Shown here: positions 1 through 9,055 of the stretch, in pieces
Layout: each line of letters starts with the position of its first letter
Numbering within the stretch: position 1 is the first letter of the stretch
Source of the DNA: Candidatus Margulisiibacteriota bacterium
Lineage (GTDB): Bacteria > Margulisbacteria > Termititenacia > Termititenacales > Termititenacaceae
Assembly (NCBI GenBank): GCA_031279305.1
Contig: JAITIS010000095.1
Span: forward strand, 1-35,266
Direction: 5' to 3'
Length of the DNA stretch: 35,266 nt
Made by a program: the position numbers and the translations under genes
Notes under the pieces: model-generated
Seen by the model: only the letters and a program-made list of their open reading frames with translations
The model's database searches: none
Told to the model about the DNA's origin: nothing

Positions 1-978
1 ATCGGCGGAGCGAATGTCAACGGGTTTTCCCTGCGCGCCGGGCCGCCGCGCGGTAAGGTCACGACCTCCAGCGTCACCCACGCGGCGGAAGGCGTCTGGG
101 AGTGGTATGAAACCGTGACCAAAACCCTGCCAAATAGTCAGGTAAATAAACCGTCCAATATGCAAAACAGCGGCACCATAAATAACATAAAATATCAGCC
201 GGCTGTCCGGAACGGCGCGGTATCCACGGGCAACTGGACGTGGAGACGCAGCGGCAATTACAGCCAGAATAATGTTGCCGTGCCCCTGCCCGCGCAAATA
301 CCGAACGAAGTGACGGCGGACAAAATAAATTTCAGCCAGACAGGCAACGCGAATAATAATATAACGTACCTGACCGGCACCTGGACCTACTATCTGTCCG
401 AGTACAAAAGCCGCGAGGGGCCGCAAACACCCAGACCATCCGGCGTGCCAACCACCGCCACCTGGCGGAAAATCAAAGACGCTTATACGGAAATAATTTA
501 CAACGACAGCGCGCAGGGCGGCGGGCTTTTCGTCTCGACCAACGGCACGGAGTTGTTCGCGGACGGGCCTTTGCAGATCCGTTTTGCCAAAAACGGCAAT
601 GTCAGCATCCAGCTGGGTTTCGTGCCGGAGACCGCTATGGGCGTAAACCTGCACGTGCGCCGGTTTGACACTGATGTCGGCGGCGCAAACAACAAAATTT
701 CTTACTATTATAAAAAATCTTACGACAATGGCCGCACGGTCGGCGCCGAGGTGCATAACTCCGCCTGGGAAAATATGCCGATGGGCACGCTTGATAAAAC
801 CAACAACACCGTGGGCAACGGCGAGTGGCACGAGGATATTCTGCCGATCCCGGAAGATTACGAGGGCGGAGTCTGGTACTGCACTTACTACGCGGCTTCC
901 AACGACTGCAGTTACTGGGAAATGTGGTACGAGGGTTACAACGAAGGCGCCAATGGTTTTGCCGCGCTGGTGGACTAA
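1..978 (+). CDS. Partial surface or secreted protein of unknown family, 3' end
   Basis: The frame is open from the first base of the window to a TAA at 976-978, so the gene starts upstream; 325 residues are visible. I do not recognise a family. The protein is rich in Asn, Gly, Thr, Tyr and Trp, has few Cys, and shows no membrane segment in the visible part. That composition, with alternating polar and aromatic residues, suggests an extracellular beta-rich protein. Trp and Tyr cluster near the C-terminus (GGVWYCTYYAASNDC, about residues 290-305). It reads in the same direction as the PKD lipoprotein and the Tad pilus genes that follow, so a role as a pilus-associated or surface adhesin is possible. 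That rests on position only. A GTG at 115 gives an internal start but has no special support over simple continuation from upstream. Confidence 0.7.
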   Translation: MGGANVNGFSLRAGPPRGKVTTSSVTHAAEGVWEWYETVTKTLPNSQVNKPSNMQNSGTINNIKYQPAVRNGAVSTGNWTWRRSGNYSQNNVAVPLPAQIPNEVTADKINFSQTGNANNNITYLTGTWTYYLSEYKSREGPQTPRPSGVPTTATWRKIKDAYTEIIYNDSAQGGGLFVSTNGTELFADGPLQIRFAKNGNVSIQLGFVPETAMGVNLHVRRFDTDVGGANNKISYYYKKSYDNGRTVGAEVHNSAWENMPMGTLDKTNNTVGNGEWHEDILPIPEDYEGGVWYCTYYAASNDCSYWEMWYEGYNEGANGFAALVD

Positions 979-1017
979 GGTATATTTTAGCGTTGCGGCG
1001 GGCATAGTTAAGAGACT

Positions 1018-2007
1018 ATGCGCCGCTCAAAATATATATTAGTGGTTTTAGGCCTCAGCTTGTTCTACTGCGGCTGCGGTATGACCACTGCAGGAAACGA
1101 CCGCTCAGCGTCAACTGCCTACGCGCAGAGAGTGCCGCCTAAAATCAACAGTATCGGTTTTGATAAAAATACAGGACCAACTCCCCTGACCGTAAAATTT
1201 ACGCCAGACCTCACCACTTATGAAGACACGCCGCCGGTTTATTCTTGGGATTTTGGCGACGGTCTCGCATCAGCCGAATCCGCCCCCTCGCACACTTACG
1301 CCTACAGCGGAATCTTTTTCTGCACGCTGACCGTATACAACAGCGCCGGCCTGCACAGCGCGGCCAATGCCAGAATATCTGTCAGCTCCGGCGGAGACAG
1401 CGACAATCACCAGCCGCAAATAACTAATATCACCGCCGTCCCATCTTTCAAATTAGACAGCGCGGGCAACACGGCCGTTACTTTTAACTGCACGGCCGTG
1501 GATGCGGATGAAGACACTCTTGTTTTTCACTGGGATTTTGGCGACGGGCACACCGGGGAAGGAGCTGCCAGCAGCCATACTTATATATGGAGTGAAACAA
1601 ATAAAATCCACACTGTTTTACTGACCGTGTCTGAGAGCAAAATTAATCCGGCCAGCATACAGCGCAAACTGTATGTCGCCGTCGGGCCTTCGGCTAATAC
1701 AGTCAATCTCCCGCCGGTCATAAATGATTTTTACATAACCAGCATAGTGGCGGATAGTGGAGAAAATGTGCAATTTCTGACGCCCTGTGATGTGTTCGTC
1801 AGCGCAAATGCTATTGATTATGACGGCTCAATCTCTTCTTATGAGTGGAGTTTTGGCAACGGTGCTGCAGGGGACAGAGACAATGCGAGGTGCCGCTATG
1901 CCGGAGAAGGCACTTACACTATCAGATTAACCGTCACCGATGACAAGGGCGGAACGGCAGTTTTAGAAAAAAATCTAAAGTTAAACGGCCAGCAGCTCGC
2001 CAGCTGA
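1018..2007 (+). CDS. Lipoprotein with three PKD domains
   Basis: This 329-residue protein has a lipoprotein-type signal: a basic start, a hydrophobic stretch at residues 6-17, then Cys18-Gly-Cys20. Cys20, preceded by Gly, is the likelier lipidated residue. Three PKD-like beta-sandwich repeats follow, at roughly residues 40-122, 135-222 and 230-325. The first two carry the family motif WDFGDG and the third the variant WSFGNG. PKD domains are extracellular Ig-like folds used as spacers or binding modules in surface proteins. The gene lies 39 bases after the partial surface protein and just upstream of the Tad genes, on the same strand. This suggests an outer-membrane-anchored accessory or adhesin of the pilus system. 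The domain call is firm; the link to the pilus is inferred from position. The ribosome site before the ATG is weak. Confidence 0.85.
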   Translation: MRRSKYILVVLGLSLFYCGCGMTTAGNDRSASTAYAQRVPPKINSIGFDKNTGPTPLTVKFTPDLTTYEDTPPVYSWDFGDGLASAESAPSHTYAYSGIFFCTLTVYNSAGLHSAANARISVSSGGDSDNHQPQITNITAVPSFKLDSAGNTAVTFNCTAVDADEDTLVFHWDFGDGHTGEGAASSHTYIWSETNKIHTVLLTVSESKINPASIQRKLYVAVGPSANTVNLPPVINDFYITSIVADSGENVQFLTPCDVFVSANAIDYDGSISSYEWSFGNGAAGDRDNARCRYAGEGTYTIRLTVTDDKGGTAVLEKNLKLNGQQLAS

Positions 2008-2027
2008 TTATTCTCTAGGAGGCAATA

Positions 2028-2162
2028 ATGCTTAAAAAATCTGTTTTACTTTTATGTCTGGCGGTTTTTGTCTTAACTTTTGGGTTGGTTTATTTGTCTA
2101 AAACCAATCCGTCCAGCCCGCAGTTTTGGCCCGCGAACCACAGCGCGGATGGACTGACCTAG
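2028..2162 (+). CDS. Small single-span membrane protein, 44 aa, in the Tad locus
   Basis: A 44-codon frame starts at an ATG preceded by a strong AGGAGG (2018-2023) five bases away, and ends with TAG at 2160-2162. The peptide begins Met-Leu-Lys-Lys, then a hydrophobic run at residues 5-23 (SVLLLCLAVFVLTFGLVYL), then a polar, Pro- and Ser-rich tail of about 20 residues. It reads as a membrane-anchored peptide with a short periplasmic tail. It is not an obvious Flp pilin: the Gly/Glu-Tyr prepilin processing motif is missing. The good ribosome site, correct strand and position between the PKD lipoprotein and cpaB support a real gene. Its function is unknown; a small Tad assembly factor is possible. 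Confidence 0.6.
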   Translation: MLKKSVLLLCLAVFVLTFGLVYLSKTNPSSPQFWPANHSADGLT

Positions 2163-2214
2163 AAAGGTATAAAAAGCCTAAAAGTGGGTAACCTGTTTTT
2201 TGAGGGGGAAGCAT

Positions 2215-2991
2215 ATGCCGAAGAAACTAATTATATTGCTGCTCGGATTGGGGATCTGCCTCATAACTTTTTTTCTGGTCAACGCGCATATGGGTAAAAC
2301 GGCCGCCCGGCAGAAAGCGCTCAGCCAGCCGATCCGGGTCATAGTCGCCAAAATACCCATAGAGGCCAGAACAGCGATCACCGCAGAAATGCTGGAATAC
2401 AAAGAGATACCCAAAAACTACGCGGCGCCCGGCGCGGCGACTAATCACAGGGATGTGTTAGACAGGATCTCTCTGTCGCCTATCATCGCGGGCGAACAGA
2501 TTATCTCCGCCAAGCTGATCAAAAACGCCGGCAATGTCGGCCTGCCGCTGGTTATTCCAGAAAACAAAAGAGCCGTGTCTGTGCAGGTGGATTCCGCCGC
2601 CAGCGTCGCCAATATGGTCAAGCCCGGCGATATGGTGGACATCGTCTGCGTGGTGCACGACTGGGACAGAACTATCGCCATTCTGCAAAATGTGCAGGTG
2701 CTGGCTATCGATCAGCAGGTCATCGAGAGCTCCAGCGCGCCCAATCAAAGCAAACTAAACACCACAGTCATAGCCACTTTTGCGCTTAGCTTAAGCGACG
2801 CGGAAAAACTGATTCAGGCGTCGAATAAAGGCGCGCTGAAACTTTTGCTCAGGCCGCTCAACGATAATTCCAGCGTCATATCTTGGGGCGCGACCACCAG
2901 CAAACTGCTGCCTTATACAGCGGCGGCGCCCGCGCAGGCCTACAGCGTCCGGGTCATTAACGGCGCCCAAGTATCCAGCAAATCGCTTTGA
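2215..2991 (+). CDS. cpaB: Tad pilus assembly protein CpaB/RcpC
   Basis: The 258-residue protein opens with a basic start and a membrane anchor (residues 4-21), followed by an SAF/AFP-like region (VIVAKIPIEARTAITAEMLE, then DVLDRISLSPIIAGEQI) and the RcpC domain. This is the usual CpaB order. CpaB/RcpC is a periplasmic protein that works with the CpaC secretin in Flp pilus export. I chose the ATG at 2215 because GGGGGAAG lies just before it; an in-frame TTG five codons upstream is a weaker option. The next gene, cpaC, starts 11 bases after this stop, and its Shine-Dalgarno lies across the junction. Length and order fit a standard tad operon. Confidence 0.9.
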   Translation: MPKKLIILLLGLGICLITFFLVNAHMGKTAARQKALSQPIRVIVAKIPIEARTAITAEMLEYKEIPKNYAAPGAATNHRDVLDRISLSPIIAGEQIISAKLIKNAGNVGLPLVIPENKRAVSVQVDSAASVANMVKPGDMVDIVCVVHDWDRTIAILQNVQVLAIDQQVIESSSAPNQSKLNTTVIATFALSLSDAEKLIQASNKGALKLLLRPLNDNSSVISWGATTSKLLPYTAAAPAQAYSVRVINGAQVSSKSL

Positions 2992-3002
2992 GGGAGATCA
3001 AA

Positions 3003-4280
3003 ATGCTGAAAAAACTTTTAGTTCTAAGCCTATTTTTAAGCAGTATGTTAAGCTCCGCGGAGCCGGAAGCCGTGTACAATATCGGGGCCGGCACTTCGCG
3101 TCTGGTCAGCCTGAATTATCAGATCAAAAATATCGCCGTGGGCAATCCTGAGCTGGTGGATGTGCTGATAATGGCCAAAAATGAAATGCTGATCAACGCC
3201 AAAAATCCCGGCATCACCACGCTGACCATCTGGGATAACGACAGTTATCACGATTATTCTCTCGCCGTCTACAAAGATTCTGAGGAATTAACTTTTCAGG
3301 TTTACAAACTGCAGAATTTAAGCCTCATCAAGAATAGCATCGCCAATCTAAATCAAATGGGCAGCGTGGACAGCTCGCCGATCGGTGAAACCGTCCAGAA
3401 TCTCAACACAGTATTAGGCTGTTATCTGGACAGCAAAATGTTCGCCGTCAACCCGTGGTCAAATTCCGTAATGGTGGTGGGCACCGGCCGGCAGCACCAA
3501 AAAATCCAGGACATACTCGCCGCGCTCGACCAAAAAGAAAAAATGGTCGTTTTTGAGATCGAGGTGTATGAGATCAGCAATGACAATGCCTATGAGCATA
3601 AGCTGGAGATCGGCAGCAAGACCGACCTGCTAAAAACCGAAGACAAACGCTTTCCGTTAAGCGACGGCAGTTATGACTCCGCCGGCGACGGGCTGACTTA
3701 TGCGCTCAAGACCGGCGCGTCCGTTTACACCAATATTTACGACCAGCTGGATTATCTGGATTATTTGAACATCACGCTCAAACATTTGCAGACCGAGGGG
3801 CGGGCGAAACTGCTGGCCAAGCCGCGGATCCTCACGCTCAACAATCATCACGCCTATATTCTCTCCGGCGAGAAAATCCCGGTGGAACAGAAAGACGCGG
3901 ACGGCAACACCAGCATAGAATATCTGCCGACCGGCGTCATCCTAGGCGTGGTGCCGCGGGTGGATGACTCCGGCAACATCAACTGCTGGATCGCCACGCA
4001 GGTCAGTTCATTAATCGCCGATTCGCAAAACAGCAATGGCAACCCGATTATCGCCAGCCGGGAAACGGTCAATGAAGTGCGGCTAAAAGATCAGTCCACG
4101 CTGGTGATCGGCGGCCTGCTCAAAGAAACCGAGGGACTCATCGAGCGCAAAATCCCCGTGCTGGGCGACCTGCTCGGCTGGGTGCCCTTTTTCGGTGGAT
4201 TTTTTAAGAACACCGCTTATGAAAAAACCACCTCGGAGCTTTTGATCACGCTGAAGCCGGCGCTGGTGCAGGAAGACTAG
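3003..4280 (+). CDS. cpaC: Tad pilus secretin CpaC/RcpA
   Basis: This 425-residue protein has a cleavable signal peptide (about residues 1-20, ending SSAEPEA), the N-terminal pilus/secretin domain (GTSRLVSLNYQIKNIAVGNP), a middle N1/BON-like region and the C-terminal secretin pore domain. Secretin landmarks include LLAKPRILTLNN, the PTGVILGVVPRVD segment and the closing VIGGLLKETEG...IPVLGDLLGWVPFFGGFF block. CpaC forms the outer-membrane channel through which Flp pili leave the cell, so the host has an outer membrane. The start chosen is ATG 3003 with GAGGGAG upstream; a TTG five codons earlier overlaps the cpaB stop. The stop is followed directly by the AGGAGG that serves cpaE. Confidence 0.93.
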   Translation: MLKKLLVLSLFLSSMLSSAEPEAVYNIGAGTSRLVSLNYQIKNIAVGNPELVDVLIMAKNEMLINAKNPGITTLTIWDNDSYHDYSLAVYKDSEELTFQVYKLQNLSLIKNSIANLNQMGSVDSSPIGETVQNLNTVLGCYLDSKMFAVNPWSNSVMVVGTGRQHQKIQDILAALDQKEKMVVFEIEVYEISNDNAYEHKLEIGSKTDLLKTEDKRFPLSDGSYDSAGDGLTYALKTGASVYTNIYDQLDYLDYLNITLKHLQTEGRAKLLAKPRILTLNNHHAYILSGEKIPVEQKDADGNTSIEYLPTGVILGVVPRVDDSGNINCWIATQVSSLIADSQNSNGNPIIASRETVNEVRLKDQSTLVIGGLLKETEGLIERKIPVLGDLLGWVPFFGGFFKNTAYEKTTSELLITLKPALVQED

Positions 4281-4289
4281 GAGGATTAT

Positions 4290-5456
4290 ATGAACATTTG
4301 TATTTTCAGCCAAAAAAATATACCCGCGGTCAGCGAGTTGCTGGCTATGAACTACAGTCTAAACAAAGCATTCCAAAACGCCGCGGACCTAAGCGCCTAT
4401 CTTGAGCAGGGCGAACAAATAGACATCCTGCTGTGCGATCTGACGCTGGCCGGGGAACAGCCGGAAATTATTTTAAGCAAAATAAACTACATCATCGCGC
4501 TGGCCGAAGACCAGTCGCCAGAAACTCTGCTGGAGGCGCTGTCGCTGGGCGCCAGAGAGGTGCTGGCTGCGCCGCGGCTAAGCGCCACCGAACTGGAAGC
4601 GGCGCTAAAAAAAGCCATTGGCTACATCAATGCTTACAATCAGCGCAGCGGCGTAAAATCCGCGAATATTATTACTTTTATCAGCAGCAAAGGCGGCATC
4701 GGCAAATCGGTCATCAGCACCAACCTCGCGGTAATCCTGCAGGAAATTTTTAAGAAAAAGGTCCTGCTGATCGACACGGTGCAGCGTTTTGGCAGCGCGG
4801 AAATTATTCTTAATTTCTGCTCGCGCAAATCGCTGTTAGCCGTGCCGGCTGAAGCGGACAATTTGGAAATATACTGGCAAGAGATCGAAAAAAATATTTT
4901 GAGGCACAGCGGCGGCTTGGATCTTTTGCTGGCCGGCGATGACAACCACGAACCCCTGGCCTCCGCTAAAATCCGCTCCGTCTTAAAAGCCGTCAGGGAC
5001 AAATATGATTATCTGATCATCGACACGGACAATTATTTTGTCGAGCCGGTGCTGTCTCTGCTGGAGCTGTCTGATCAAATCATTTATTTAAGCAAAATGG
5101 ACATCGCTTCGCTGAAAAATCTGCGTCTGGGACTGGACAGCCTGAAATCTTTTTATTTTTCTCTGGACAAAGTCAAGCTGGTCATCAATTGTTTTGAAAA
5201 AACCAGCGAACTCAGCATTGCGGAGCTGGAAAAATTTTTGAACTGGAAAATTTTCACCGTCCTGCCGGAAGACCGCAACACCATCATTAGCTCCATCAAC
5301 AAAGGCGCTCCTTTTGCCGCGGAGAAAAAAGACAGCGAGTTATTTCTAGCGCTGCGGCATTTCGCGGAGCTTTTGCAGGGCATCGCCGCGGACGACCAGA
5401 CGGACAACAAAAAAACCAGAACTTGGTTTAACTCGCTGTTAAAACTTTTAGCTTAA
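4290..5456 (+). CDS. cpaE: Tad pilus localisation ATPase CpaE/TadZ
   Basis: A 388-residue MinD/ParA-like ATPase with a degenerate receiver-like N-terminal domain (residues 1-115), the layout of CpaE/TadZ. The deviant Walker A motif KGGIGKS lies at residues 134-140, followed by LLIDTV (about 155-160) as switch I and YDYLIIDTD (about 243-251) as Walker B. These proteins mark the polar or cellular site where the Tad machine is built. The start ATG at 4290 has a near-perfect AGGAGG seven bases upstream. The stop at 5456 is 17 bases before cpaF. The N-terminal domain has an acidic LLCDLTLAG segment at the usual phosphoacceptor position, but I cannot say it is phosphorylated. Confidence 0.9.
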   Translation: MNICIFSQKNIPAVSELLAMNYSLNKAFQNAADLSAYLEQGEQIDILLCDLTLAGEQPEIILSKINYIIALAEDQSPETLLEALSLGAREVLAAPRLSATELEAALKKAIGYINAYNQRSGVKSANIITFISSKGGIGKSVISTNLAVILQEIFKKKVLLIDTVQRFGSAEIILNFCSRKSLLAVPAEADNLEIYWQEIEKNILRHSGGLDLLLAGDDNHEPLASAKIRSVLKAVRDKYDYLIIDTDNYFVEPVLSLLELSDQIIYLSKMDIASLKNLRLGLDSLKSFYFSLDKVKLVINCFEKTSELSIAELEKFLNWKIFTVLPEDRNTIISSINKGAPFAAEKKDSELFLALRHFAELLQGIAADDQTDNKKTRTWFNSLLKLLA

Positions 5457-5473
5457 AAAAGGAGCGGGTGGTT

Positions 5474-6919
5474 ATGTCGCTGCTGGATAGGATAAACACC
5501 GAACCGCCGAGCGCCCGCCAAGACAAAAACACTCCGGAGGCCAATCCTGCGCTCAACGAGGCGGCCCGGCAGATCATCGCCAATCTGGAGTCCCGGATGG
5601 ACAAAGAACCGCGGCTAAAAACTAAAGAAGACCGCCGGGCATTCTTAAAAAAAGTGATCGGATTGCACCGCGAGCTGATCAAGAATTCAGATCTCAATCT
5701 GACGGAGCTGTCCGCCGATCTGCAGAACAACACGGAACAGAAAAAACTCTATTCCGCCATCGAGCAGGAAGTGTTGGAAATTTTTGATACAAACAAGCAG
5801 TATTACTCCCGCCAAGAAAAAGCCGAAATTATCGAGGCGGTCGTCAGCGAAACTTTAGGACTGGGGCCTTTAGATGAGCTTATCAACGACAGCAGCGTTT
5901 CAGAAATTATGGTCAACGGCTGCAATAAAGTATTTGTCGAACGCAAAGGCATTTTGGAGGAAACGCCCGTCATTTTCTTTGATGACGACCATCTCAAAAG
6001 AATAATCGTCCGCATCGTCAGCAAAATAGGCCGCCATATCGACGAAGGCATGCCGATGGTTGACGCCCGCTTAAAAGACGGCTCCCGCGTCAACGCCATT
6101 ATTCCGCCGATCGCCCTGACCGGCCCCACTTTGACTATCCGCAAATTCTCCGAAAAAGGCTACACCTGCAAAGACCTGATCAAGTTTGGCTCGCTGACTC
6201 CAGCAATGGAAACTTTTTTACGGCTCTGCGTGGAAGCCAAATTAAATATTATTGTTTCCGGCGGCACCGGCTCCGGCAAGACCACTCTGTTAAACGCCCT
6301 GTCTAATTTTATCCCCAATGACGACCGGATCGTCACGATCGAGGACTCGGCGGAGCTGCGCCTGCAGCAAAACCACGTCATCATCTGCGAAACCAGACCG
6401 CCGAATATCGAGGGCACAGGCGAGATTACCATCCGCGATCTAGTGCGCAATTCTCTGCGGATGCGCCCGGACCGCATAGTCGTCGGTGAATGCCGCGGCG
6501 GCGAAACGCTGGATATGCTGCAGGCGATGAACACCGGCCACGACGGCTCAATGACCACCGCCCACGCCAACTCGCCCAAAGATCTGATCACCCGTCTGGA
6601 AACAATGGTGCTAATGGCCGGCGTCGACCTGCCTATCAAGGCTATCCGCCAGCAGATCGCCTCCGCTTTTGATCTGGTTATTCAGCAAAGCCGCCTGCAG
6701 GACGGCTCGCGCAAGATCGTCAAAATATCCGAGGTTTGCGGCATAGAAGAAGATTTGATCTTGATGAATGATATTTTTGTTTTTGAGCAAACAGGCGTTC
6801 ATTCGCAAACCCGCAAAGTCGAAGGCGCGTTTAAGCCGACGGGCATCGTCCCGGATTTTCTGCACAAACTGGAAGCGAAAGGCTTGAAAGTGCCTATAGG
6901 TATTTTTGGAGGACTATAA
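5474..6919 (+). CDS. cpaF: Tad pilus secretion ATPase CpaF/TadA
   Basis: The 481-residue protein is the hexameric motor ATPase of the Tad system, in the type II/IV secretion ATPase family. The N-terminal domain includes the LGLGPLDELINDSSVSEIMVNG signature; the catalytic domain has Walker A GGTGSGKT at residues 263-270, an Asp/Glu box (IVTIEDSAELRLQQ), RMRPDRIVVGECRGGE as Walker B, and TGHDGSMTTAHANSP as the His box. All key residues are present. The ATG at 5474 is preferred because AGGAG sits about nine bases away; a GTG two codons upstream is too close to it. tadB follows with no gap, which implies translational coupling. Confidence 0.95.
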   Translation: MSLLDRINTEPPSARQDKNTPEANPALNEAARQIIANLESRMDKEPRLKTKEDRRAFLKKVIGLHRELIKNSDLNLTELSADLQNNTEQKKLYSAIEQEVLEIFDTNKQYYSRQEKAEIIEAVVSETLGLGPLDELINDSSVSEIMVNGCNKVFVERKGILEETPVIFFDDDHLKRIIVRIVSKIGRHIDEGMPMVDARLKDGSRVNAIIPPIALTGPTLTIRKFSEKGYTCKDLIKFGSLTPAMETFLRLCVEAKLNIIVSGGTGSGKTTLLNALSNFIPNDDRIVTIEDSAELRLQQNHVIICETRPPNIEGTGEITIRDLVRNSLRMRPDRIVVGECRGGETLDMLQAMNTGHDGSMTTAHANSPKDLITRLETMVLMAGVDLPIKAIRQQIASAFDLVIQQSRLQDGSRKIVKISEVCGIEEDLILMNDIFVFEQTGVHSQTRKVEGAFKPTGIVPDFLHKLEAKGLKVPIGIFGGL

Positions 6920-7846
6920 ATGTTTATTTTGCCCTATGCTATGCTCGTCGTTTCGCTGTTTTTCATCGGTTTTGCCGTATATGGTCTGGCGGTGAACAGG
7001 CAGGGCAGCCTCCGCGCCCGGCTGCATAATCTGCAGACTATCCGGGAGACCACCGGTAAACCGGGACGCCGCAAAAAAACAGATAAAAAAAATATCTATG
7101 AAAAATTCCTGCGGGAAAATATCCGCATTTTCAATAAGCTGTACATCAATATCCGCCCTCAGGAGATTATCCTTCTGGATACAGTCTGCGCTTGGGCTGT
7201 TTTCCTGCTGGTTTATCTGCTGCTCAAAAATATTTTCAGCGCTTTGCTCCTCGGTCTGTCTGGCATAGGACTGCCCTATCTGGTCTGCCTGCGGCTGCTC
7301 AAAAACAAACGCAAATCCTTTGAACGCTTGTTCGGCGACGCTCTGGTGCTGATCGCCAATGTGCTCAAATCGGGTTTTAGTTTGAAGCAGGCTTTGCAGA
7401 TCGTGGCTGAGGAGATGCCGCCGGCTGTCGCGGAAGAATTTACGGTCTTAAATCAAGAAATAAATTTCGGCCTTGATCTCAGCGAGGCAATGAGCAATCT
7501 GGCCGAGAGGATACCCAATGAGCACGTCCGGCTGTTTGTCACCGCGGTTAATATTCAGAATGAAGTGGGCGGTTCGATGTCCGAGATTATCGGCAAAATT
7601 TCGGAAACTATTCAGAAAAAACAGGAAATGCAGGGAGACCTCAAAGCGTTGACTTCTCAGGGCAAAACCTCCGGCTTTATCGTCGGCCTGCTGCCTTTTG
7701 GCATCTGCGGAATGATTTTTCTGATGAATCCGGATTATATGCGCCCGCTTTTCAGCACGCCGGTCGGTATGATGATGATCGCCGCCGCCGTGGTTTTGGA
7801 AATAATGGCGGCTCTGACTATCAAAGCCATCATTACCGTGGAGTAG
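6920..7846 (+). CDS. tadB: Tad pilus inner-membrane platform protein TadB
   Basis: A 308-residue membrane protein with an N-terminal transmembrane helix (about residues 4-24), a second pair near 87-120, a cytoplasmic T2SSF domain, and C-terminal helices (about 250-305). The T2SSF signature VLKSGFSLKQALQIVAEEMP is clear, as is the AVNIQNEVGGSMSEII segment. TadB and TadC form the inner-membrane platform that couples the CpaF motor to pilus assembly. The ATG follows directly after the cpaF stop, with GGAGGA inside the end of cpaF. tadC starts four bases after this stop. Confidence 0.92.
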   Translation: MFILPYAMLVVSLFFIGFAVYGLAVNRQGSLRARLHNLQTIRETTGKPGRRKKTDKKNIYEKFLRENIRIFNKLYINIRPQEIILLDTVCAWAVFLLVYLLLKNIFSALLLGLSGIGLPYLVCLRLLKNKRKSFERLFGDALVLIANVLKSGFSLKQALQIVAEEMPPAVAEEFTVLNQEINFGLDLSEAMSNLAERIPNEHVRLFVTAVNIQNEVGGSMSEIIGKISETIQKKQEMQGDLKALTSQGKTSGFIVGLLPFGICGMIFLMNPDYMRPLFSTPVGMMMIAAAVVLEIMAALTIKAIITVE

Positions 7847-7849
7847 CTT

Positions 7850-8770
7850 ATGTTTATCTACGCTCTGCTGACCGCCTTTAGCGCGACTATTCTTTTCTAC
7901 CTGCTGTGTCTGCTGCTGCAAAACGCCAGGCAAAAAGCCGATCTCGCCCAGCGGCTGGCCAGAACGGTCATCCAGGCCGGCGCCGCGGAAAATGACAGTC
8001 TGCCGGACAACAAAAGCCAGCTGACCGATATTTTATCCCAAAAAATCACCGGCCTGGTCGCCCGGATCGTGCCGCAGAATATTATAGCCAATATTGAAAA
8101 AAATCTGGTGGCCGCCGACATCAAAAATTTCGATATCTCCAAATATTTTCTGCTGAAGGTGCTGGCCGACAGTTTTATTTTAATTTTCCTGCCGTTCTAC
8201 TTTATGGTTTTACATATCCAGCTTAATGTGGGGCTGCTTGCTCTTTTAGCCATTGGCGGTTTTTTTCTGCCGGATTTATTAGTCAAAAGCGCGATCGGCA
8301 AAAGACATAATAAAATTACCAAAGCCCTGCCGACTTTTATCGACCTGCTCCGGCTCTGCATCGAAGCCGGCCTGGATCTGGAGAGTTCTTTTGGCCGGCT
8401 GGTCAAAGAAGACACCAGCATTTTACAGCCGGAAGCGGCACGGCTTTTTAATGAGTTAAAAATGGGCGAGCCTTTGTCCGAGGCTCTTAGAAGAATGTCC
8501 GCGCGTCTGGCGCATCCAGATTTCTCTTCTTTTGCGACGATCCTGCTGCAGGCCAATGAAATGGGGATGAGCATCGCCGCTGTGCTGCGCACGCAGGAAG
8601 AGCAGATCACGCTTAAATATATTCAAGGCCTGCGCGCCAGAGCCGCCAAAACGCCTGTACTCATCACTCTGCCGCTGGTAGGATTGATCCTGCCCGCTCT
8701 GTTTCTGCTGGTGCTGGGCCCGGCGGTTCTGCAGTTAATGCAGGCTTTCAGCGGAGGAGGATTGATGTAA
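7850..8770 (+). CDS. tadC: Tad pilus inner-membrane platform protein TadC
   Basis: A 306-residue T2SSF protein, partner of TadB. It has an N-terminal transmembrane helix (about residues 3-23), a central hydrophobic pair (about 103-140), the T2SSF domain with LPTFIDLLRLCIEAGLDLES and LLQANEMGMSIAAVLR, and a C-terminal helix pair (about 272-300). Gene order tadB-tadC is standard. Its last codons contain GGAGGAGG (8753-8760), which is well placed to serve as the ribosome site for the next gene, starting directly after the TAA. Confidence 0.92.
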   Translation: MFIYALLTAFSATILFYLLCLLLQNARQKADLAQRLARTVIQAGAAENDSLPDNKSQLTDILSQKITGLVARIVPQNIIANIEKNLVAADIKNFDISKYFLLKVLADSFILIFLPFYFMVLHIQLNVGLLALLAIGGFFLPDLLVKSAIGKRHNKITKALPTFIDLLRLCIEAGLDLESSFGRLVKEDTSILQPEAARLFNELKMGEPLSEALRRMSARLAHPDFSSFATILLQANEMGMSIAAVLRTQEEQITLKYIQGLRARAAKTPVLITLPLVGLILPALFLLVLGPAVLQLMQAFSGGGLM

Positions 8771-9055
8771 ATGCAGATCATTCATTGTCGTTCTTTTCTG
8801 CAAAAATTCCGCGGGTTAATGTTTGCCCGCCGCCGTCCTGCCGTTTATTATCTTTTTCACGGAGAAAAATGCCTGCATAGTTTTTTTATGCGTTATCCGC
8901 TTTACGTCATCGTCGCGGACAAACAGCAGAGGATTTTAGACAAATTTATTTTGCCGCCCTGGCAGATCAGCAAATACTACCGAAAAGCGTTTTATATTCT
9001 GGAAACCACCAATCAGCAGTTTTGGCGAAAACAGCGCAAATATCTCAGGATTTAA
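8771..9055 (+). CDS. DUF192 family protein at the end of the tad operon
   Basis: A 94-residue protein that fits DUF192 (COG1430): RGLMFARR near the start, then a conserved block with HSFFMRYPLYVIVADKQQRIL matching the family pattern of a small beta-rich domain with a central Phe-Met core. DUF192 proteins are often exported, but this one has no signal peptide; I see only the domain. It starts directly after the tadC stop and uses a ribosome site inside tadC, so it is co-translated with the pilus genes. DUF192 genes are seen near Tad loci in other bacteria, but their function is unknown. Its last 11 bases overlap the convergent prepilin peptidase gene. Confidence 0.75.
   Translation: MQIIHCRSFLQKFRGLMFARRRPAVYYLFHGEKCLHSFFMRYPLYVIVADKQQRILDKFILPPWQISKYYRKAFYILETTNQQFWRKQRKYLRI

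Noticed and set aside
2028-2162. The 44-aa peptide as a Flp pilin
   Set aside because: It lacks the prepilin cleavage site with Gly and the conserved Glu-Tyr, so it is listed as an unknown membrane peptide.
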